This document shows, in pieces, positions 58,040 through 64,000 of a stretch of DNA of 64,000 nt. Source of the stretch: Thermopolyspora sp040678635 (lineage in GTDB: Bacteria > Actinomycetota > Actinomycetes > Streptosporangiales > Streptosporangiaceae); the NCBI RefSeq assembly GCF_040678635.1, contig NZ_JBFATZ010000001.1, positions 778,837 through 842,836 of the forward strand, in the 5' to 3' direction. The notes below the pieces were generated by a model. That model saw only the letters and a list, made by a program, of their open reading frames with translations, made no database searches and had not been told where the DNA came from. Made by a program: the position numbers and the translations under genes. How positions within the stretch are numbered: position 1 is the first letter of the stretch; every line of letters begins with the position of its first letter.

Positions 58040-58825
58040 ATGGTCTCGTTGCGAAGCCGTGAGCTCCTCCCCGAGAGCCGCTATGTGTGGCGGGCGAGAA
58101 GACCGGGTCACACGCACCGGCTGATCTGCTTTCCGCACGCCGGCGCGGGCGCGTCCGCGTTCGCCGGATGGGCCGACCTGCTGCCGCCGGAGATCGAACT
58201 GGTCGCGGTGCAACCGCCCGGCCGCCAGAACCGGATCGCCGAGGAGCCGTTCACCGAGGTCGGCCCGCTCGTCAACGCGCTCGTCCACGCCCTCCGGCCG
58301 GAGTTCGCCGGCGGCTTCTCGTTCTTCGGCCACTCCTGCGGCGCCGCGCTCGCGTACGAGCTGGCCTCGGCGCTGCGGGCGCGGGGACGGCAGGGTCCCG
58401 AGCACCTCTTCCTGTCCGCGCAGCCGGCTCCCGGGGTCACCGGCGTCCGGCGGCTGCACGACCTGCCGGACGAGGAGTTCCTCGCCGAACTCGCGGCCCT
58501 CGGCGGCATGGATCCCGAACTGTCACAGGACGCCGACGCCATCGGCGCCCTGCTGCCGTTGCTGCGGGCGGACTTCGCGCTCTGGGAACGGCATGATCCG
58601 TCGCCGAGCGGTCCACTGGAGTGCCCCATCACCGTGCTGTGCGGGGAATCCGATTCCCGGGCGCCGCTGACCGCCATGTCCCCGTGGCGGACGCGCACCG
58701 CCGCAGAATTCCGGATCCGGGTGTTTCCGGGCGGTCATTTCTATTTCCTCGACGCCGTCGCCGAGGTGGTGCCGGCCATTGCGGAAACGATTCTCGCGGC
58801 CACGATCGGGCGGAGGCGGACATGA
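58040..58825 (+). CDS. type II thioesterase
   Basis: A 261-residue alpha/beta hydrolase of the editing-thioesterase family. The start (RLICFPHAGAGASAFAGWADLLP), the nucleophile Ser99 in GHSCGA, the Asp in GESDSRAP and the His in FPGGHFYFLD form the full triad. Such enzymes clear misprimed carrier domains in NRPS/PKS systems. It is the first plus-strand gene of the assembly-line operon, and its TGA overlaps the ATG of the next gene. Confidence 0.92.
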   Translation: MVSLRSRELLPESRYVWRARRPGHTHRLICFPHAGAGASAFAGWADLLPPEIELVAVQPPGRQNRIAEEPFTEVGPLVNALVHALRPEFAGGFSFFGHSCGAALAYELASALRARGRQGPEHLFLSAQPAPGVTGVRRLHDLPDEEFLAELAALGGMDPELSQDADAIGALLPLLRADFALWERHDPSPSGPLECPITVLCGESDSRAPLTAMSPWRTRTAAEFRIRVFPGGHFYFLDAVAEVVPAIAETILAATIGRRRT

Positions 58826-61800
58826 CATCTCCCGGCTTTGTCGCCCCGGAACTCGTTGACGACGTGCTCGCGGCGGCGCGGGGAATTCCCGGTGTGCGGG
58901 ACGCGGTCGCCGTGGTACGGCGGCGCGCGTGGCTCGTCGGGCGCGCGCCCGCGGACCGGCCGACCCGACCGGCGGAGCCCGACCCGGCGCCCAGGGCCCC
59001 GGCGGAGTTGCACGGCGGCCCGGTCCGGATCCCGGCCGGAGCGCCGGCGACGCTGCAGGAGGCGCTGCGCGCGGCGGCGGAACGGGCCCCCGGCAAGGGC
59101 ACCGTCTACATCCGGCGCGACCGTGACGACGTCCTGCAGACCTACCCCGAACTGCTCGCCGAGGCCGAGCGCGTGCTCGCCGGTCTGCGCGTCGCCGGGT
59201 TGCGCCCCGGCGACGCGGCGCTTTTCGTCTTCGACGACAACCGCTGTTTCCTCACCGCCTTCTGGGCCTGCGTCCTGGGCGGGTTCGTGCCGACGCCGGT
59301 CGCGGTCGCGACGACGTACGACGTCCCGAACGAGGTGACCCGCAAGCTGCACAACGCGTGGCGCCTGCTTGGGCGGCCGGCCCTGCTCACCGACGCGGCG
59401 ACCGCCGGCGCCCTGGCCGGCGTACGCGACCTGTGGGGCGAACCGGACGTGCGGCTGCACACCGTCGAGGAGTTGCTGACGCACCCGCCGGATCACGACC
59501 CGTTCCCCGCGGCGCCGCAGGACCCGGTGCTCAACCTGCTCACCTCGGGAAGCACCGGCGTGCCCAAGTGCGTGCAGCACACGAACGCCGGCCTGCTGGC
59601 CCGGACCTTCGCGGTCGCCGAGCATCGCGGTCTCACCGCCGAGGACGTCGGCCTCATCTGGATGCCGCTCGACCACGTCACGGTCGCCATGTACAACGTC
59701 CGCGACCTGATCCTCGGGTGCCTGCACGTCAACGCCAAGATCGACCACTTCCTCAGCGATCCGCTGCTGTGGCTGGACTGGATGGACCGCTATCGGGTGA
59801 CCAACACCTGGGCCCCGAACTTCGCCTTCTCGCTGGTCAACGAACTCGCGGCGGAGATCCGTGGGCGGTCGTGGGACCTGTCCCGGGTGCGCGAGATTGT
59901 CAACGCGGGCGAGCCGGTCATCGCCTCGACCAGCCATCGCTTCCTCGACCTGCTGGCACCGCACGGGCTGCGGGCGGACGCGGTGACACCGTGCTGGGGG
60001 ATGTCGGAGACGTGCTCCGGCGTCACCTACACCCGGCAGAGCCGCGACGATCGCACGGCCGGCACCGTCGCGATCGACCCCGCGACGCTGGGCGGCTCCA
60101 TCCGCCACCTGTCGCCCCGGGACGAGAAGGCGGTCGTCCTCTCTACGGTGGGCCGACCGATCCCCGGGGTCCGGCTGCGCGTCGTGGGCGAGGACGGCTC
60201 GGTGCTTCCGGAGGGCCGCGTCGGCGAGCTGCGCGTCGCGGGCGCCACGATGATGCGCGGGTATTTCGGCAACGACGAGGCCAACGCCGCCGCCTACGAC
60301 GAGAACGGCTGGTTCCGCACCGGCGACCTGGCGTTCGTTTGCGACGGCGAGGTCGTCATCGCCGGCCGGATCAAGGACCAGATCATCGTGCGCGGCGTCA
60401 ACCATCTGGCGCACGAGATCGAGAGCGTCGTCGAACGCGTGGACGGCGTACGGGTCACCTTCGTGGCGGCCGCCGGGCTGCGCGATCCGGGCGAGAGCAC
60501 CGACAAGCTGGTGATCTTCTTCGTGCCGGAGCGGCGCGACCCGGCCGCGGCCGACGCCCTCGTCCGCGAGATCCGGGCGGTCCTCGGGCGCGAGGCCGGG
60601 CTCGTGCCCGACGTGCTGGTCCCGGTCACCCCGGAGGAGTTCCCGAAGACCGCCAGCGGGAAGATCCAGCGGGCGGCGCTGGTGAAGGCCCTGCGCGCCG
60701 GGGCGTTCGCCGACCGCGTGTTCGAAAGCGAGCCCGCGGCCGAGCCCGACGCCTGGCTGGTGCGGCGGCAGTGGGTGGAGCTCCCCCCGCCCGAAGCAGA
60801 GGCGCCGCGGACCGGAACGTGCCTGGTGGTCGGCGAGGACGCCGTACTCGGCCTGCTGGCCCCGGACGGCGCCGTCGTCGCGGTCAGGGACGGGCACGGG
60901 CCGGGCCGAACGACGCCCGGGCGCCACCGCGTCGCGGCCGGTCGGCGCGAGGACGTGCGGCGCCTGCTGGCCACGGTGACCGAGCGGCACGGCCCGTTGT
61001 CCTCGGTGGTGCTCGCGCTCCCGGAGGCGGCCGAGGGCGACGATCCGGTCGCCCGGCTGACGGCGGCGACCGCGGAGGTGACCGCCTTCGCGGGTGAGCT
61101 CGCCACACAGGAGTACGGCAGGCCGCTCCTGCTGGTCCTCACCGCCGGAGCCGTGCACGCCGCGGAGGCGGACGCCGTCGATCTGGGCACCTGCGCGCTG
61201 CCGGCGCTGATCAGGACCGCGGCCGACGAGGCCGCCCCGGCCGTGGTCCGGCAGGTGGACCTGCCCCCCGAACGGCGGGAGTGGCGGGAGGCGGTCCGCG
61301 TCGAGCTCGCCGACCGCCTGCACGCCGGCGTCGTGGCGGTGCGGCAGGGTCGGCGCCTGTGGCCGCGCCTCGTGCCCGTGGACGACGAGATCGGCGCCGA
61401 CGCGGGCCCGCCGGTGGTTCCGGGCGGGCTGTACCTGGTCACCGGAGGGCTGGGCGGCATCGCGCACGAGATCTGCGGCCATCTCCTGGCCGCCTACGGG
61501 GTCCGGTTGGTGCTCGTGGGCCGGTCACGGCCCGAAGGGGAGCGCGGCAGACGGCTCGCGGACCTCGCCGCCCTCGGCGAGGTCGAATACCACCTGCTCG
61601 ACGTGGCGAAACCCGGCCTGGTCGAGGCGGCCGTGAAGACCGCCGAGGCGCGCTGGCAGCGGCCGATCGACGGCGTTTTGCACCTGGCGGGGGAGGACCC
61701 CACCGGGCAGTGGGCGGACCTCGACCGGCACACGATCGCCCGTGAGTCCGCGACGACGTACGCCGAGCACTACCGGGCCAAGGTGGCGGGCACGCTGTCG

Positions 61801-62622
61801 GTCGCGCGGGTGCTGGAGTCTCGGCCGGACGCGAGCCTGGTGCTGTTCGGCTCGGTCAACGGCGAGTTCGGGGGGCACTCCTTCGGGGCGTACGCGGCGG
61901 CCAACGGCTTCCTCGTCGGATTCGCCGATCATTGGCGTCACGAGCGCCGCCGGACGGTGCACTGCCTCGGCTGGAGCATGTGGACCGGCGTCGGCATGAA
62001 CCGCTCGCAGCCGACTGCGGCCGCGCGGCGCCGCGGGTTTCGCCCGATCGACCCGGCGCACGGGCTGCGCCTGTTCCTCGCCGCCGTCACGGCGCCGCAT
62101 CACTACCTGCTCGTCGGCCTCGACCTGGCGAACCCGGCGATCGTCAACGAGCTGGCCCCGGATCGTCTGCGCGTCGGCGAGCTGCTCGTCGCCTACACCG
62201 GCGACCAGGTGGAACCCGGACAGGTGCGTGCGGCCCTCGCCCCGGCCGGGCGGCGGTGCCCGGTCCCGCTCCGGGTGGTGCGGGTGCCGCGGATCGTCGC
62301 CGACCGGGACGGCGGCGTCGACGCGACGCGGCTCCTGCTCGACGCCGAGCGGGCGGGCCGGACGACCGCCGAGCCCGTCACCGAGCTGGAACGCCGAATC
62401 GCCGGCATCTGGTCCGAGGCGCTCAACCGGCCGGTGGTCGGCAGGGACGACTCGTTCTTCGACCTCGGCGGCGACTCCCTTCGCGCCGCCCGGCTCCTCG
62501 CGCTCGTGGACCGGCGGCTGTCCGTACGGCTCACGAGCCGGGAGCTTTACACCGCCCCCACCGTGGCAGGCATGGCGGCCGCCATCGCCGAAGCGTACGG
62601 CGGCGGCCCCGCCAAGCGATGA
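58822..62622 (+). CDS. acyl-AMP ligase (FAAL-like)-ketoreductase-carrier protein
   Basis: A 1,266-residue three-domain protein. Residues ~50-640 are an adenylating domain with P-loop TSGSTGVPK, FAAL-like WMPLDHVTVAMYNVRDL and DRYRVTNTWAPNFAFSLVNEL segments, the hinge GDLAFVCDGEVVIAGRIKDQIIVRG, and a terminal Lys in TASGKIQRA. Residues ~660-1110 are a PKS-type ketoreductase: a structural half, then the GGLGGI nucleotide-binding motif near 875, and Ser/Tyr in FGSVN and YAAAN near 1,020. A carrier domain follows, with phosphopantetheine Ser1219 in LGGDSL. The A-KR-T order is known for alpha-keto-acid loading modules; with a FAAL-like A domain it may load and reduce a keto acid or fatty acid as starter. 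Substrate is not predicted. Confidence 0.85.
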   Translation: MTSPGFVAPELVDDVLAAARGIPGVRDAVAVVRRRAWLVGRAPADRPTRPAEPDPAPRAPAELHGGPVRIPAGAPATLQEALRAAAERAPGKGTVYIRRDRDDVLQTYPELLAEAERVLAGLRVAGLRPGDAALFVFDDNRCFLTAFWACVLGGFVPTPVAVATTYDVPNEVTRKLHNAWRLLGRPALLTDAATAGALAGVRDLWGEPDVRLHTVEELLTHPPDHDPFPAAPQDPVLNLLTSGSTGVPKCVQHTNAGLLARTFAVAEHRGLTAEDVGLIWMPLDHVTVAMYNVRDLILGCLHVNAKIDHFLSDPLLWLDWMDRYRVTNTWAPNFAFSLVNELAAEIRGRSWDLSRVREIVNAGEPVIASTSHRFLDLLAPHGLRADAVTPCWGMSETCSGVTYTRQSRDDRTAGTVAIDPATLGGSIRHLSPRDEKAVVLSTVGRPIPGVRLRVVGEDGSVLPEGRVGELRVAGATMMRGYFGNDEANAAAYDENGWFRTGDLAFVCDGEVVIAGRIKDQIIVRGVNHLAHEIESVVERVDGVRVTFVAAAGLRDPGESTDKLVIFFVPERRDPAAADALVREIRAVLGREAGLVPDVLVPVTPEEFPKTASGKIQRAALVKALRAGAFADRVFESEPAAEPDAWLVRRQWVELPPPEAEAPRTGTCLVVGEDAVLGLLAPDGAVVAVRDGHGPGRTTPGRHRVAAGRREDVRRLLATVTERHGPLSSVVLALPEAAEGDDPVARLTAATAEVTAFAGELATQEYGRPLLLVLTAGAVHAAEADAVDLGTCALPALIRTAADEAAPAVVRQVDLPPERREWREAVRVELADRLHAGVVAVRQGRRLWPRLVPVDDEIGADAGPPVVPGGLYLVTGGLGGIAHEICGHLLAAYGVRLVLVGRSRPEGERGRRLADLAALGEVEYHLLDVAKPGLVEAAVKTAEARWQRPIDGVLHLAGEDPTGQWADLDRHTIARESATTYAEHYRAKVAGTLSVARVLESRPDASLVLFGSVNGEFGGHSFGAYAAANGFLVGFADHWRHERRRTVHCLGWSMWTGVGMNRSQPTAAARRRGFRPIDPAHGLRLFLAAVTAPHHYLLVGLDLANPAIVNELAPDRLRVGELLVAYTGDQVEPGQVRAALAPAGRRCPVPLRVVRVPRIVADRDGGVDATRLLLDAERAGRTTAEPVTELERRIAGIWSEALNRPVVGRDDSFFDLGGDSLRAARLLALVDRRLSVRLTSRELYTAPTVAGMAAAIAEAYGGGPAKR

Positions 62623-62712
62623 CCGCGGCCCCGCCGCCCTGACCGCCCTCCGCCCGCCCCCGCGCCGGGGGCGGGAACGCCATGCGATGCCGATCGAGAA
62701 GTGGACGCGAAG

Positions 62713-64000
62713 ATGATCCCTCTGTCCAACGCCCAGCGGCGCCTGTGGTTCATCGACCGGTTCGAGGGACCGTCGGCGACGTACAACGTCCCGTTCGTGG
62801 TACGGCTGCGCGGACCCCTCGACGTCGCGGCGCTGTGCGCGGCGGTGCGGGACGTCATCGGCCGGCACGAGATCCTGCGTACCCGGATCGTCGACAACGC
62901 GGGCGACCCGGCTCAGCTCGTGGTGCCGGTCGAGAGGCTCGAGTACGACATTCCGGTCCTCGACGTGAGCGCCGGCGAGGCCGTGGCGGCGACCGAGCGG
63001 GCGGCACGCCACCGGTTCGATCTGTCCGCGGAGATCCCGGTGCGGGCGACGGTGCTGCGGATCGGCGCGGAGGAGCACGTGCTCGTGCTGGTGATCCACC
63101 ACATCGCCGTGGACGGCGAGTCGATGGCGCCGCTGGCCCGGGACCTGGAGACGGCGTACGCCGCCCGGGTGCGGTCCGCCGCGCCGCGGTGGCCGGAACC
63201 GCCCGTGCAGTACGGCGACTACGTGCTGTGGCAGCGGGAACTGCTGGGCGACCCCGACGACCCCGGCAGCAGGCTGGCCACCCAGTCGCGGTACTGGCTG
63301 GACCGGCTCGCCGGCATCCCGTCGCCGCTTCCGCTGCCCACGGACAGGCCGCGCCCGCCCGTGGCCGGCCACCGCGGCGACGTCGTCACATTCCCGGTCC
63401 CCGCCGACCTGCTGGCCGCGGCCGGGCGGGTGGCGCGCGCCCGCGGCGCGACGACGCCGATGGTCATGCAGGCGGCGCTCGCGGTGCTGCTCAGCCGGCT
63501 CGGGGCGGACCAGGACATCCCGATCGGCGCCACGATCGCGGGGCGTACGGACGAGGCGCTGGCCGACTCGGTGGGCTTCTTCGTCAACACCTGGGTGCTG
63601 CGGGTCGACCTGTCCGGCAATCCCACCTTCGAGCAGGTGCTGGCGCAGGTCCGGGACCGGGCGCTGGAGGCGTACGAGAACCAGGACGCGCCCTTCGACC
63701 GGCTGGTGGAGGCGCTGAACCCCGAGCGGTCCACCGCGCATCATCCGCTGTTCCAGGTGATGTGCACCTGGCAGTCCGAGGACCGGATCGCGCTGAGCCT
63801 GCCGGGGGTGTCCGCGTCGCTGGAGGCCGTCCCCACGGGGACCGCGAAGTTCGACCTGGAGTTCAACTTCGCCCACGACTCCGCAACGGGCGCCGTGCGC
63901 TGCGTCCTGGAGTACGCGGTGGATCTGTTCGACCGGGGGACGGCCGAGGGGCTGGCGGCGCGGTTGTTGCTGGTGCTGGAGGCGCTGGTGACCGAGCCGG
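62713..64000 (+). CDS. nonribosomal peptide synthetase, N-terminal condensation domain (runs off the window)
   Basis: The open frame from ATG 62713 to the window edge encodes 429 residues of a condensation domain. It starts at the C1 motif (LSNAQRRLWFIDRF), has the active-site motif HHIAVDG in C3, and the later motifs YWLDRLAG, GATIAGRT, VGFFVNTWVLR and ENQDAPFDRLVEALNPERS. It is cut at the right edge, so following A and T domains are not seen. In-frame GTG 62701 is a possible alternative start. The domain would join the acyl/hydroxyacyl group of the preceding carrier to the first amino acid (starter type) or act as an LCL domain; the sequence alone does not decide. Confidence 0.92.
   Translation, partial: MIPLSNAQRRLWFIDRFEGPSATYNVPFVVRLRGPLDVAALCAAVRDVIGRHEILRTRIVDNAGDPAQLVVPVERLEYDIPVLDVSAGEAVAATERAARHRFDLSAEIPVRATVLRIGAEEHVLVLVIHHIAVDGESMAPLARDLETAYAARVRSAAPRWPEPPVQYGDYVLWQRELLGDPDDPGSRLATQSRYWLDRLAGIPSPLPLPTDRPRPPVAGHRGDVVTFPVPADLLAAAGRVARARGATTPMVMQAALAVLLSRLGADQDIPIGATIAGRTDEALADSVGFFVNTWVLRVDLSGNPTFEQVLAQVRDRALEAYENQDAPFDRLVEALNPERSTAHHPLFQVMCTWQSEDRIALSLPGVSASLEAVPTGTAKFDLEFNFAHDSATGAVRCVLEYAVDLFDRGTAEGLAARLLLVLEALVTEP

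Noticed and set aside
62640..62716. A short frame ending MPIEKWTRR just before the NRPS gene, perhaps an MbtH-like relic.
   Set aside because: Only nine codons follow its ATG and it has none of the MbtH Trp motifs.
1..64000. Search by eye for tRNA or rRNA genes, integrase or excisionase genes, phage genes and attachment sites.
   Set aside because: None was recognised, so the window is not evidently an integrated element.

Overview
The window is very GC-rich, with strong G/C bias at third codon positions, frequent GTG starts, ATGA stop/start overlaps, Tat-type lipoproteins, a sugar ABC operon without its own ATPase, and NRPS, LmbU-type and Drr-type genes. This points to a filamentous actinomycete. 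A Streptosporangiales-like genus is a guess from general style. No rRNA, tRNA, CRISPR array, integrase or transposase was seen.

Layout. (1) 1-4159: the 3' end of a CotH-like kinase gene, then a carbohydrate ABC operon (Tat lipoprotein, two permeases) with a sigma70-type promoter and a CGAAA/TTTCG palindrome. (2) 4160-13505: a long regulatory region and a five-gene exopolysaccharide operon: processive GT2 synthase, three membrane-anchored right-handed beta-helix proteins and a UDP-glucose-type dehydrogenase. (3) 13856-20239: a four-gene translationally coupled cluster that looks like a quinoprotein (LodA/GoxA-type) oxidase split into two polypeptides. A radical SAM/SPASM gene lies between the halves, the C-terminal half is fused to a ferritin-like domain, and a LodB-like flavoprotein follows. 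This is the most unusual system in the window. (4) 20338-31708: a 2-kb tandem duplication of a secreted tripeptidyl-aminopeptidase gene (one copy frameshifted in an A-run), a five-gene oligopeptide ABC operon, and a secreted emfourin-like protein. Together they suggest extracellular peptide use.

(5) 31719-33558: a decay zone with a divergent tetR/oxidoreductase pair that has lost both 5' ends, an SDR fragment, and a livF with its centre deleted. (6) 33555-44050: a CoA-thioester catabolic locus with a fused LivH-LivM-LivG transporter, LivK-like binding protein, enoyl-CoA hydratase, TetR repressor, SDR, two MaoC-type half-hydratases, SCP2-type thiolase and acyl-CoA ligase. Six copies of a palindrome close to CAGTCA-N4-TGACTG sit at its promoters, including that of tetR, which outlines a local TetR regulon. 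(7) 44095-46768: LysR and gamma-glutamyltransferase remnants, an MBL-fold hydrolase and two small secreted proteins.

(8) 46956-64000: the left part of an NRPS-type biosynthetic cluster. It has a RiPP-type B12/radical SAM enzyme, KtzI-like ornithine N-hydroxylase, S9 peptidase, LmbU-family regulator, PaiB-like protein, DUF4097-like protein, DrrAB-type exporter with three operator-like repeats, type II thioesterase, a FAAL-like/ketoreductase/carrier protein, and the start of a condensation-domain NRPS that runs off the window. An acylated peptide carrying an N-hydroxyornithine- or piperazate-derived unit is a reasonable guess, not a demonstration.

A window-wide trait is in-frame tandem repetition (9, 12, 15 and 84 bp units) in linkers of otherwise ordinary enzymes, together with several small deletions and duplications that broke genes.
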